Assembly (NCBI GenBank): GCA_016808115.1
Contig: JAEQBH010004421.1
Span: forward strand, 1 to 64,000
DNA: 64,000 nt
From: Tetrastigma voinierianum
Lineage: Eukaryota > Streptophyta > Magnoliopsida > Vitales > Vitaceae
Reading direction: 5' to 3'
Shown here: positions 46,736 through 57,650 of the stretch, in pieces
How positions within the stretch are numbered: position 1 is the stretch's first letter
Layout of the letters: every line of letters begins with the position of its first letter
The notes under the pieces: generated by a model
What the model saw: only the letters and a program-made list of their open reading frames with translations
The model's database searches: none
Told to the model about the DNA's origin: nothing
Made by a program: the position numbers and the translations under genes

Positions 46736-46756
46736 GGTTGCCTCCCAAGAAGCGCT
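46736..46756. other. Conserved GGGTTGCCTCCCAAGAAGCGC block
   Basis: The string is flanked by AACTTG and TATGTTTAATGTCGTTAGCTCGACG. Near-identical text is common in plant Athila/Tat elements, and a variant lies at 38769 in C at the matching position. Its role is unknown to me. Confidence 0.6.
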
Positions 46757-46989
46757 ATGTTTAATGTCGTTAGCTCGACGACTCTGAATCTCAATGTGCG
46801 ATATGCTTAGAAGAAAATGGGAAATGCTTACGCATCCCCTTATAGTGCTCACACCCCATGCTCAAGGTGGATGAAATATTCTTCTGTTCATGCCCTTACC
46901 CTTCTCGGTGTCTTTTCTCTCGCGGTGCACAGTTTATCCTCGAAAATTTTCGACAAGCTACAAAATCTCTCCCGCCAGGTAGTGCAGTT

Positions 46990-47620
46990 CCGAAGATCTC
47001 TTCATTTGGATCGTTATCCGGATGCTTCGTTATCGGAATACATGGAAAGTGATCTCGCCTCGATTCTCAATTTGAGCTCACCTTCTTGCACATTAATTTG
47101 AGCTTTTCCTCGCGGGCCGTGAAGGGTCTACTAAGTATGATGGGAATCTAGTCATCTCTCCATGTCCAGAATGACGAAGTCTACTGGAAGGACGAATTTA
47201 CTCAACCTTTTACTAGGACATTTTCGATTATACCCCGAGGATGTTGGTGCACCTGCTCGCGTTGCAGCCGATTGTGGTTTATTTTGGTTCCCCAACTTTA
47301 GCCTTTAAACATCGAAAGCGGCATCAAGTTGATGTCACCTTAAGTCACCGCTATTGTATTTTCCCGCATACCCCCGATTCCCTATAGAGAACGGTATAGC
47401 AAAGCTACCCGGATCTTGAAGTTTTGGGGGAAGCTTTGGTGATGGCACTGCATTCCTTAGTTAAGGCGATGGTCCCATATTCCTCCAACTTCTTCTTACT
47501 CGCCAAGATCTTTTTCATGAATTTCAATGTAACTAGGGCATGTTCCCTCCAAAGGCTCCAAAAAGGGTATATTAATATGTAGTTTCTCGAAGATGTCAAG
47601 AAACTTTGCAACCGTCTCCA
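46990..47620 (-). pseudogene. Athila-type protease remnant in element D
   Basis: The stretch before the protease is readable as KFMKKILASKKKLEEYGTIA then LTKECSAI (47520-47440). The active-site region has GDL then, one frame over, INLMPLS (near 47340-47310), so the catalytic Asp codon survives next to a frameshift. LPVDFVILDME (near 47180-47150) and INVQEGELKLRI (near 47100-47065) close the domain. No RT follows; the next recognisable block is the one at 46736. Confidence 0.7.
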
Positions 47621-48359
47621 ACTTACCTTTCTTCAACCTCGAGGATACTGGATTGATACATGTCTATCTATTTTGTCTGCTTCGTTTTCTTCCTCGCTTT
47701 TTATTATCCTTGGCTGCTCTCATAACTCGTGGTTGCTCATTTTGCATCTGGTCTTTCGGGATGCTTGCCCTTGCTCCTCTTAATTTTCGCCTACCACTAG
47801 TTTCTATCCCGAATTTCCAACTCTTTCCACTCAGAGTGGATAGCCTTGCGCACTCTTTTCCCTTCTCCTCAGGGGTTTACCTCCGACTACTTGGTAGCGA
47901 ACCCCGTTGTCTTTCTCACAACATACTAGCCATATTTGACTCCATTTGTACCCAGCCAACTCAGGCAAGATTGTTCAATTGGGTACTCGTTGTCGATATT
48001 CGCTTTCTTGGCCTCATCATAAAGGCAAAGGTGTGAGGTGACATCTCGTGCAAGGACTTGTTCTAAGTCCACTTTTTTCTGGCAGGTGGCTCACTCACCG
48101 GGTGATGGCATGTTGTTTTGATTGTTCCTCCATCCATACCCTTGACTGCTCAATGTTCGACGAACGTTACGCCACCCCTGCCTTGATTTTGATTCGGGAG
48201 AAGGTTTCCATACCGCCCTTTTGTTGATGCGGATCGACTGATTGAATCTCAACACATACTGGGCCTGCTATATGGTTTTGTTTCGACCGATATTCCCTGC
48301 GGCTATTATGCTGGCTCTCCATGTATCTACACAACTCTCATGGGTTAGTCTCAGATGAC

Positions 48360-49115
48360 CAGCTCACAGAGTAAAGGCTAATCGTTTAGTCATCTGTGCA
48401 AATCATGATTAACCAGATTGTTGAGAACTCATTATCCGTGCCACCCATGGCTTTTAATGCGTAGTCTTCCTAGGCCATCGATTTGTATTGCTCGCAAAGA
48501 TCTTCCGTAATTTCATAAGCTTGGTCCGCGGGTTTTCTCTTCATTAGTGCCCTCCACCGAGGCATCAATCATTGTTCTAGCCGCATTCTCAGACTATCAG
48601 AACGATGGACCGATCCATCTTGTTAGTCCGCGATGGACACTTTCGCAGGTTTGTGAAATCGTCCCATGCCTCTACCGTGTTCTCTCCCCCAGTTGTCCAA
48701 AAGAGCTGATCTCTGCACGTTGTGCAATCATTTCTTCGAGGGTGGGAAAACTTGGTCGTGAATTTCGCACTAAATCGCTCCAGATGAAGTAATGGAACGG
48801 TGGCTGACTTGTTAACCAATGCTTGGCTCTATCACCTAGTGAGAGTGGGAACAACCTCAACCTAAGTGCCTCTTCAGTAACCCCATTGTACTTGATCGTG
48901 TCGCAGACTTCGAGGAAGTTGGTCAGATGCATATTTGATCCTCATGTGCAGTCCGCAAAGATGTTCAAGTTATCCGTAATGTTATCACTTCAACTCGTTG
49001 TTTGTTCCAATAGTGGTTCTGGATAGTCGTCTACTGAACCGAAGCAGAAGGCAACCCCTTCAGTAGCCATGAATGGATCTGTCCGCCCAGGAACGCGAGC
49101 GGTGGTTATCCTCCT
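48360..49115 (-). pseudogene. Athila-type gag remnant in element D
   Basis: One open stretch (48932-48672) carries MHLTNFLEVCDTIKYNGV and LRLRLFPLSLGDRAKHWL, the most conserved part of Athila gag, then a frame-shifted SQPPF..F.WSDL string and FPTLEEMIAQRAEISSF. A TMIDASV-type block with KRKPADQAYEITEDLCEQYK follows near 48580-48490. The upstream N-terminus with MATEGVAF (near 49070) is broken. Clearly the same protein family as in C and the + array, with different details. Confidence 0.75.
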
Positions 49116-49435
49116 ATTGATTCACTTCCACCCCGGCGTGGCCTGTTGCTCGGCCATTTGATCTATTTCATTGTTCCGCTGATCAGCAGATTTAGTCCAT
49201 CTGCCTCCTGCTTCTCACTGTCTCGCAAAGTCTTCCGCTCCAGATCAAACGGAGAGATTAATCAGGATCTCGCTGCCGCACGCCGCCACCGAAACCTCAC
49301 GCAATCACACACGAAACAAGAAGACCAACTTATCAAAGACTTGTAAAAACAAATGAAAACAAAAAAATTCCGCAGGCAATATCTAATTGCGTTATTCTCT
49401 ATATCACTTAAACCTATCCACTGCAAGCAACGGCC

Positions 49436-49459
49436 AATAAAACTTGATAGTATCAAAGT
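49436..49459 (-). other. Primer-binding site of element D
   Basis: The minus strand from the LTR reads ACTATCAAGTTTTATTGGCCGTTGCTTGCAG, split here as AGTTTTA then TTGGCCGTTGC. It is a decayed TGGCGCCGTTGCCGG. Confidence 0.55.
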
Positions 49460-49464
49460 TTTGG

Positions 49465-50705
49465 TGTGGCAAATAAAATTTTACGTATAAGTGCACGCCA
49501 CAATTCTGGTAATGGGGGCAAAAATTTCCATGGTACGGATATCGATCCACGGGGGATAGGTGTGTTGAATACGTAGATCGGGCTTGTGAATATTATCTGA
49601 TATAAGTGTTGTGTGAAAGAGTACTCAAAGGTCTCAATGTAACCAAACTAATCGATTCGAATTTAATTATCGTGGTAACGGAGACTAGTAGCTATGTCTC
49701 CCCCTGTCACTTTCGATGGATTGTTTCTTAAAGATGATATTATTCAGTTTATTTATGATTTATTGATGTCTAGGTGATCTTGCTTACGAAATACCCTCTC
49801 GAGGTGTATCCGCTCTTATCTTTCGCTAGTGAGTTGAGTGCATTCTACCCCAACCGATACTCGAAATGCTTAAATGTTCTAAATTTTAAAATGCCACCTT
49901 CGATCGAATATCTCTATTTACCGAATCAACCTAAGGTTGCTCTACTAGATCCTCGGTCCCTTTATCTCTCGACCCTGATTCTAGTAAGGTCACGCCATGT
50001 CAAGCCGACATCACCATGTAAATGATTCATAGATATAAAGGGTGACGCTAACAAATTATAAACAATCAATAATATAAAATACTAATCTTTAATCCATGAA
50101 AATGTGACAGGTTTAACAACATCTCAGGGATAAATCTAGAACATACCAACGAGAAAACATAAATAGTTAATCTATAAACATCATCTTTCTCGTCTCAAAA
50201 GAGTTAAGATACAAAAAAGATGGCCTTCTCCAAAGTCAAGGTCCCGTCGCTGTGATTTTCGCGGTTCTAGTTCGTAGACGCTCTCGACATCTCCGATCCC
50301 CTTCTCGAATTCGTCCCCTTTGCTTTAATGATGGAGAGGCAGAACTCGCTACCGACGTCGCGACCCGCCGCAATGTCGCTGATGTTGAGATCGCCAGCGA
50401 CGTTGAGACGCCGCTGACTGGCCATTGGTCGGATTTTTATATTAAGTCGACCTAACGCCGCTGACGCTAGCGCCACGACGTTGGGCGCCACGACGTGGGA
50501 CGTCAGCGACGCCCGTACCCATCTTTATGCACTTATCCTCCGCCCGTGCACGCTTCCAAAGATCAGCCTTTCACACCAATTCGTACCCCGTGATTCACAC
50601 CACCGCACTAATCGATATCGAAGCTATCAAAAATATCGATTTAAATGCAAAATAACGCTAAAAACGTAAAGATGACGCCGCATAACCGGAGTTGTTTTGT
50701 GCACC
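49465..50705 (-). mobile_element. 5' LTR of element D
   Basis: It pairs with 42057-43235 and carries the same GC-rich block (50340-50515), with one exact GTCGCGAC at 50357 and several GTCGCTGA, CGACGTTG and CCACGACG strings. In both LTRs the sequence between palindromes differs by CG versus CTG or CAG changes. Confidence 0.85.
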
Positions 50706-51170
50706 ACGCATCCCCTTCCATTTTCGTGATCACAAAGTCAACAGGAAAGATAATTTTCCCTACCTTGACAAGCACATCTTCAAGAACACCTCTGGTCGTG
50801 CCATAGATCTATCAACCATCTGTAATGTAATTACTATTGGGATGAGTTCCCCTAGACTCAATCTCTGCACTACTGATAAGGGCATCAAGTTGATACTAGC
50901 ACTAGAGTTGCATAAGGCCTTCTTGAATTCATATTTCCCTATGGAGCAAGGAATGGTAAAGCTGCTTGGGTCCTTCATATTTTGTCGAAGATCGATAACG
51001 TATTGCAAGTGGCAACTGTTCACTATTCCTTCCTCAGCAATCTTTCTTTTTTTCTTACCGCATCTCCTCGTGAATGTTAAGATAATCTGCATTCGATTGA
51101 TCATTTCTACAAAAGGAATATTGATTTCTATTTTCAATGCTTCAAGAATTTAGAAAATCGCTTCTTCTCC
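50706..51170 (-). pseudogene. Protease of C, right of the D insertion
   Basis: It has KIEINIPFVEMI (51135-51100), a DPSSFTIPCSIGKYEFKKA string (near 50965-50910), then LCNSSASINLMPLS (near 50908-50867). The family has LCDLGASINLMPLS, so the catalytic Asp is Asn in this copy. VITLQMVDRS (near 50830) and a VDFVITKMEGDA string (near 50740-50706) follow, cut off by the D LTR. One open frame spans 125 codons, so this is among the least decayed coding blocks. Confidence 0.85.
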
Positions 51171-51399
51171 TTGCCTCAAGCCTCTAAGGAAATGGCACTC
51201 GGTGTGGAAGCTTGTACATTCTCCTGTGTTTTAGCTCACAACTTTTCAGTCGCCGCTACTTTTACTTTCATATCCGTTGTCTTTCTTACATATTCTTCTT
51301 CTTCTCTTCTAGTTTCTTCTTTCTTCATCATCTATTCTTTCCTTCTTTTCTTTTCTCGCGTCACTTCCTTCCCACTTCTCAACCGAATTGCCATGCAGT

Positions 51400-52800
51400 C
51401 CTTTTGGTTTTTCTGAGTGTCACTAGGGAATGCACCATTGTTCACTCAGAGTATTAAGGGTCACCGCCTACTTCAGGTTTCAAGTTCTTTGAATGATGCA
51501 CATGTGTTTAAGCCAAACATATGAATGCTTGGATTTGAAATTTTCCAACTCATTAAACTTCGCTCATGGAGGTTTATCGCCTTCTTGTTATCCCCCCATG
51601 AACCGCAAAGCATCTGCTCTTTCAAAAGATCGGGCCCTTTTCACTCTCGATATTCATTTATGCTCTCCTACTGAACCTTGTCGGGTCGATACCATGTCGT
51701 AATTTTGCCCATGTCTTGGGCCTTGTATTGCTCCTCCGCCATATGAGAAATTCTCATGGTTCCTGAGAGCCGGATTATAGTGTGTAGGTAAGTTGAGATT
51801 AGCTTGAAATGATAGCTCCTTTGTTCATTCAAGTATTCGCCTCCTCAACCCGTGGATCCCCTTCACTAGTCCTCGCACTTCTTCTCATTCCTTATTTGTC
51901 TATTGCTCCTATCTCACGAAAGTAATGCAACCTCTCGCCTATCCATCCGTGCATGATTGCATCTTAGCTTTGCTTCCATGGTCACATTTTGTTAAGTTCA
52001 ATGGACCCCATTCCCTTTACTCATTACATTCTCGAAGATTCGATGGATTCTTCTATATTGCACTGCCGTGTCCTCTATCAAGTCCCTTGCCCTCTCGCAC
52101 TTTTCTTTGAATGCCCACAAAGAAGAAGCATCAATAATACCCTTGGAGGTAACATTCATGGAGTGGTAGAAGATGTCCATTTGTGTCTTGAGATCTATGC
52201 CATGCATAGGACATCTCTTCACGCCAACTCTCCTGCCGTATATGTGCTTTCATCTTCCCCCTGATTGAACACACTCATCTCCTTCCTTCTCTCGCAGGTG
52301 AGAGAAGCTGAGGTAAGAATCACAAGATAAGCCTCCACCAACTCCTCCCAAGTATTCCACCGAGCCATATGGATCCCAAAACCAGTACGCACAACTTCTG
52401 CTGAAAAGCGGGAAGAGTCAAATACCACTTTTGATCTCCTTCCTTCACTGTCTTATAGTATCGCCATCCCGAGGAATCTACCCGCGTCTGGCTAGGTCCT
52501 CAAGAGGGGTGGCCTGTAAATTGATGCTGCTGAACCATTGTGATCAAAGCTGGTTTCTACCGGTTGTTACTTCCATAGGTTGTCTAACTCCACGAGTATT
52601 CCGCTTGACGACAGTCTCTAGAAATCCTCCATAAGATCATGCCTCAAGTCTCTCTCGCATCGCCTCTTATTCAACAAATTGATTAATTCTCTCTATCTCG
52701 CTATAGTTGCCTCTCGCTCGCTTTACCTTCCTCAAATTCCTCGTTCTTTCTAGCCTGCATCAAGAGTAGACATTTGACTTTGGCTTCCTGCGGCATGATA
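51400..52800 (-). pseudogene. Athila-type gag remnant in element C
   Basis: Two open stretches carry the central domain: WNTWEELVEAYL and ERRKEMSVFNQGEDESTY (52360-52270), then KRCPMHGIDLKTQMDIFYHSM and TSKGIIDAS (52220-52130). Athila gag has W..WEEL...FL, SF.Q...ES.YEAW and KCPHHG...W.Q...FY.G in this order. The N-terminal part (52800-52430) and the tail (51990-51400) are in pieces. Between the tail and the protease a lysine/glutamate-rich linker is encoded. Confidence 0.8.
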
Positions 52801-53004
52801 CCTTCCCTAAAATGCAGATACACTAAGATTACATGAAGTCGCTGGTATTAGTAAAATAATTCGATTAAGTTTCTAAAATATATGGTTTCCAGTAAACTAC
52901 TTCCAGTAAAACTAATTTTGTGTTTCTTTGTAAAATTCAAAGAAAAAAATGTCCAAATTAGCATTTCTTTTGGCCGAATATTGATTTGTCAAATTGGCCC
53001 AACT

Positions 53005-53030
53005 CTCTAATAACCCGCTATAAAACTTGT
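53005..53030 (-). other. Decayed primer-binding site of element C
   Basis: The minus strand leaving the LTR reads CGAACAAGTTTTATAGCGG. Position and the AAGTTTTAT lead match the PBS regions of the other Athila elements here, but the PBS itself is mutated. Confidence 0.45.
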
Positions 53031-54446
53031 TCGCTCGTGATTATGCTGTAATTAAAACCTTCAAATTAACATAGTTACAAGAGCCTTACAATTCTCTTGC
53101 ATCTTTGTATACTTGGAGTTACTTGGATATAACTGATAAAATTACTTTATATTGCTTAATTTGAAAATGGTTTTAATCTAAGACACTGTAAGTGCACAAA
53201 TCATATAAGTAGTAAAATGGATGTAAGTCCAGATATCATTCCCATAGGGATTGACAAGAATTGGGAATCAACTAGTCCATCACTTAAGTGTCATGCTCTG
53301 TCAGTCTTGCCAAGAAGGAAGTGCCATCCCAGCTAATAGTCCTAGACGATACACAGGAATATAAAAGGAAATTAAATGTTACAAAAAAAAAAAAAGAACA
53401 AATACTGGACTGAATCAGTTTTCCATAAGAAATGAACACTATCAAGGAGGTACTGTGAAACAGCCAATTCCTGCATTAATATGCATTACTCTATTCTATT
53501 GCTGGATGTGGATTTGTCCAAGATGCCTTACAATGCAATTGGATTTCTCCATATTCACTGGTTGGAGGCCCCTGCTTTTCTCAAAGACAAGGATCTAACC
53601 AGCTACTTGTATTTTTTACCTTCTTTCAAGATCTGAGTATTTTTCTTTCTCAATACTTCACACCCATTTCTTGAGACTGCATATTTCTGGGGCTTCCCTT
53701 GCGTGGTTACCGCAAAACTTCTACAACTCACTGATGACTCATCCTTTAAATCTAATGGTTCTTCCCCTTGATTAGATTTCTCGCTTAACACAGGTTAGGA
53801 ACTTCCCCTCGTATTAAGGTGAAGTCTCTCGACATTTACATTGATAAATGTTCCCTCCAACATCAATTGCGAGTGAAAAGGGAATTTATCGAGGAACTTT
53901 CGTAACTTAGTAGTTCATCAATGGTAGTCTATCATACCCACAAGTGGAATGTTCCAACCTCAGAATCCCATCTCCGATTACGTAGGGCCTCCCCGAAATC
54001 GAGCAGAACAATCCTTGAATGGTATCAAGGCGCTACCACTGGGAACCGGTCGCATTCAATAACAACATCAATCAAATAAATTCCAATCCAAGTATTTCTT
54101 CTAAATGATAAAAGACCAGAACTAACGGTAACCAATCTAGTTGGAAATCTGCTCTCAATACCGCATTACAACGACAATGGATCATTGATCAAGTACACCC
54201 ACCGTATTGTAATAAACCTAACTAATCTAATTCTAGAAATTTGTCCGTGACCCATTAATTTCAGCAAGAATGGTAAGAGAAAATCGAAATTAAACTAAAT
54301 TTCATCAAGCTTCTACACAAAGTCACCGGGTTCAAACTTAAAAGAAAATAAAAAAAATATATTCTAAAAATATACAGTGAGTCCTTCTCCTCTTCCCAGT
54401 TCTGGGTATTGAAGACGAGAGTTGCTTTACTAAAACTTATAAGGGC

Positions 54447-54454
54447 TATTTATA
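54447..54454 (-). promoter_or_regulatory. TATA box in the 5' LTR of C
   Basis: TATAAATA on the minus strand, conserved with 33132-33139 in the other LTR and directly downstream of the palindrome array. As the 5' LTR, this would be the promoter of element C. Confidence 0.6.
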
Positions 54455-54524
54455 ACTGTCCAAAATTGGGCCTGATTCCAAGCTCCAGGATTTCTAAAAG
54501 AAAGGCCTGGGGCTTGTTGCTTTT

Positions 54525-55660
54525 CAAGTCACGACCTCAAAAATGAAGTCGACCGAATTCTCATTTGCACTCTGCTTAGCTGCGACCGACATCTCAATTG
54601 TGACTAGATTCTTGCGCTGCCTTGATCAGTGGTCGCGACCTCATAATGGAGTCGTGATACGGCTCTTTTTCTTCTCACAGATTCTCGCGCTATGACTCTG
54701 CTTCAGTTGCGACCACATTTCGTGGCCATGTCTTCGCCCTAGTCATGACTTCTTTTTTTGGTCGACTTTGTTCGAGTCATTCTCATACATGTTGCTCGTC
54801 ACGACGTCGATAATAGGTTGCGACTAAGTAATTTCTCTTATCACATCTTTTCCGATCGCGACCACAAAAGCACGTCGCGACCTTGAATTCTTTACATTTA
54901 GTCTCAACCTCAACGTTTTGTCATAACAGGTCCTTCTTAGTTATGTCGATGTTCCTGGTCGCAACCTTAGGAAGACGCTATAAACTTCTTTGTTACCTTG
55001 CTGACCCTTTGTCTTTGTCTCAGTTACATATACTTAGTTGCGACATCGATCATCTCTATGGCGACCTTCTATCCTCATCGCATCAATTTTTACCGCGATC
55101 AAAATCAATCGAATTTCACTGATATTCGCTTTCCTTCCTCGGGTCGCAACGTATTACTTTTAGTTGCAATCATTTTCCTAGCTTCAAATTTCTATTTCAA
55201 GTCACACCACAAAATGATGTTGCGAATTTTATATTGCTTTTTCTCGATAGGTTTTGTCTCGCTTGCTCGTAAATGTAGTTGCGACCGAATGATTGGTCGA
55301 GACCCGAAGCTGAGTTTTCCAATTAAGAACTAGTTGCAAACTACGCTCTTCGCAAAGACCTCATCTATGACTTCATCACAGATCAATGTCAGTAATTCTC
55401 AAGTTTATGTTATGACCAAGACTTTATTTGGCGTTGTTACTCTAGATTCTTCCTTGAATGTTCCTTTCCATCTCAAAGAACTCTTCCTTGGTCGCAACGC
55501 CTCATCGGGCTGGTGCTTTGATATTTTTGGTCGCAACCTCCTTTCCTGTCACGACTTGGCTTGATGCAGCTTTCCATTTCTCTCTTAACACTAGTCTTGG
55601 TGGTGTTGTGACCTAGAATTAATTGAACTGAAGAAATCCTTGTTGTGACTTCAATTCTCA
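54525..55660. promoter_or_regulatory. GTCGCGAC palindrome array in the 5' LTR of C
   Basis: Exact copies at 54632 and 54874 against eight in the partner LTR. The lost sites show C-to-T and G-to-A changes (GTCGTGAT, GTTGCGAA) or short deletions and garbling. The sites aligned with the closely spaced pairs can still be seen. Confidence 0.6.
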
Positions 55661-55841
55661 TGACTTTACTAACGTTATTAGACTCAGGTTTCTTCTCGGG
55701 TTCTTAGGGCTTTTGATTATGTCGTAATTCCTTTACAAAATTATATTTGAGTAAACATCCATATTTCGTATATTAATCAAAGATTCATATTGTAATATAA
55801 ATTAGAAAATGGATTAAAAATCTAATGAGTTTTGACTCCAT

Positions 55842-56067
55842 CGTGCATATGCATGAGGGAGCTCTGGTGGAGTGACTCCTTGATATGGCATGATGACATT
55901 TCATATTACGACATATTACATTCATGTAGACATTTGACTTGATGGTGTTTTTATAGCGACTATCGCATGTGCACTTAGATGGGGAGAAGCCAGTTGTAGG
56001 AGTCACTTTCACTGGCTTTGCTTTTAAGCCTGTCAAACTTCTTTCAGGTACAGGTCCGGTGTAGGCG
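55842..56067 (+). mobile_element. Probable continuation of the Tekay LTR, right of element C
   Basis: This short piece precedes another LTR start. Its part near 55975-56010 (GCATGTGCACTTAGATGGGGAG) resembles 57563-57590 in the next LTR (GCATATGCACTTAGGTGGAGAG), so it belongs to the same LTR family. The true LTR end with a CGGGTC-type inverted repeat is missing, so it is truncated where the next LTR starts. Confidence 0.5.
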
Positions 56068-57650
56068 TGTAAAGACCCGAGAAAATTCCAATTTTCTAAA
56101 CAAGGGCAAAATGGTAATTTTGGTCAAAAATCCGAAATTTATTCTCTAGATCTCTGATGAGAAACGGATTTCACTGTTGGAATCATCTCGCGAAATCTAG
56201 CTACTGACGCCAATTTCACAATCTCGAGACAATAATTTACACGCCGAGGCATCGCACGGTGCCGTAAAACGAAATGTGAGGTAACAAAAGTCACCTATAA
56301 CATGTACACATGTTGCGTGAGTAGAGAGATGATGGAAATGGACGGCCGAAATAGTGTCAAATGTCAAAAATCCAAGCTTGGGGACATAGATAACATTATA
56401 GAATTTGTTTTAAATGATAATAAAATAAAAAATTTGTAATAGTATCGCTCTACCTTTATTGTTAAGCCAAAACGCGGAAGGAAAAAGGATGCAAGAGCTA
56501 CTTTTTTTGTGTTTTAGAGAGTATCGCTTCTCTCTTTAGATTTGTCGCGATCCGACCACGGAATTCTGAGCAAGAAGGAAGGTTCTACGCGGAGAGGCCT
56601 ATACGTGGGCTCCAATTTTAGGGAGTTTCGACAAACTCCGTGAGGTAGGGGATTTATCCTACTTGGTTTTTACACTTTGTTTAAGTGTTTTAAGATGTGT
56701 CGGTTAGGTTGAGGCCTTGAACTGCCGTTTGATCGGTCTCAAAACTTGGGACCGAATTGTTAGAATTTTTTTAGCCATTTGGACAGTCCACGGACTGTGT
56801 GTGGACGATGTGGGCTGTTGGATTGTGAATGATGCATTAAATCATGTATTGTGATGTGTATGAGGCTTAAATGACTATGAAATCTTGGCTTTCCCAAAGT
56901 GAACCGATGATTGATGATAGGTCAGAACAAAGAACCCCGGTGGTTTTAATGCTCACGTGGAATAGTGACAATTTAAAATAAATTTTTGTGGTGGAAACGT
57001 GTTTGGTCGAGTAATTCAAGTTGAATTGCTTCTGTGTTTGATAATTAGACCAATGCGGAGCTAATTTTTGATGTAAAGGATTGCGTAAATTACATGACAT
57101 GTTTGTGATTTAAATTATGTGAATATATGCATGATTATATATTTTGCATGTGTTATATATAATTGTATTGAACTGGGTATCATGCATTCCATATGCAATG
57201 GGGGCACCCTACAACGATAGGGAGTGAGTAATGAGGTGGTTTATTGAGAGAGTGGTTTCGGAGGGTTGACTAATAATAATAATTATCGGAGGGTAGTCCA
57301 TATAAAATTTCAATCGTTGGAGTCGGCCTAATTGATATACATCGGAGGGTTGTCCACTAAATAGATCATCGGAGTCGGTCTACTACTTATATCGGAGGGT
57401 TGTCCACAATTAAAAACAAACATCTTTGTTTTGAAAAATAATGTTTCTCATACGTGGCTTAGGCAACTGTGAGGGAGTCGGTGAGGACTCGGGGTATGAG
57501 TTGATCAGGTAGACATTCAAGTAGGATCATGCATTTACTTGAATGTATGTTTTCATTGGAGCATTGCATATGCACTTAGGTGGAGAGTAACCCATTTAGG
57601 GTGATTCCACTATTGGGCGATAGCTCACCTTGTCAAGGGATATTATTTTT
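56068..57650 (+). mobile_element. Second LTR of the same Tekay-like family
   Basis: It begins TGTAAAGACCCGAGAAAATT and aligns with 29802 onward for several hundred bases. It ends at an uncertain point, perhaps as late as 58000. Neither a PBS nor an internal gene follows, so it may be a solo LTR inserted at the end of the first one, or the outcome of recombination. Confidence 0.65.
57268..57415. repeat. TCGGAGGGTTGTCCAC minisatellite
   Basis: Six units, alternating TCGGAGGGTTGTCCAC (or GGTTGACTA, GGTAGTCCA) with TCGGAGTCGGTCTA or TTGGAGTCGGCCTA, each about 25-36 bp, inside the Tekay-like LTR. Confidence 0.8.

Larger units (their letters stand above)
42057..50705 (-). mobile_element. Athila-type element D, probably non-autonomous, nested in C
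   Basis: An 8.65-kb element with 1.2-kb LTRs (42057-43235, 49465-50705), a PBS beside the right LTR and a polypurine tract beside the left LTR, all consistent with the minus strand. It holds gag, protease and an env-like ORF, but no RT, RNase H or integrase between protease (about 46990) and the env-like ORF. It splits the protease gene of C. I could not define a clean target duplication. Confidence 0.8.
31701..55841 (-). mobile_element. Athila-type element C, 24 kb with a nested element
   Basis: Minus-strand element with paired 2.8-kb LTRs and, from right to left, PBS, gag, protease (interrupted by element D), RT, RNase H, integrase, an env-like ORF and a 3' non-coding region. Without D it is about 15.5 kb. 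The flanks TTGCA (31696-31700) and GTGCA (55843-55847) may be a target duplication with one mismatch. It is related to the + strand array by its LTR and 3' region, but it is more complete. All ORFs are broken. Confidence 0.8.
53038..55841 (-). mobile_element. 5' LTR of element C
   Basis: Partner of 31701-34525, with the same order of array, TATA box, leader and U5. It has more small deletions in the array than its partner: for example GAAGTCGCGACCTGAATT on the left is GAAGTCGACCGAATT here. An A run with AAAAGAAC lies at 53383-53400 as in the other LTR. Confidence 0.85.

Noticed and set aside
47593..48036. 147-codon plus-strand ORF inside element D
   Set aside because: It lies antisense to the gag-protease junction of D, with no recognisable domain.
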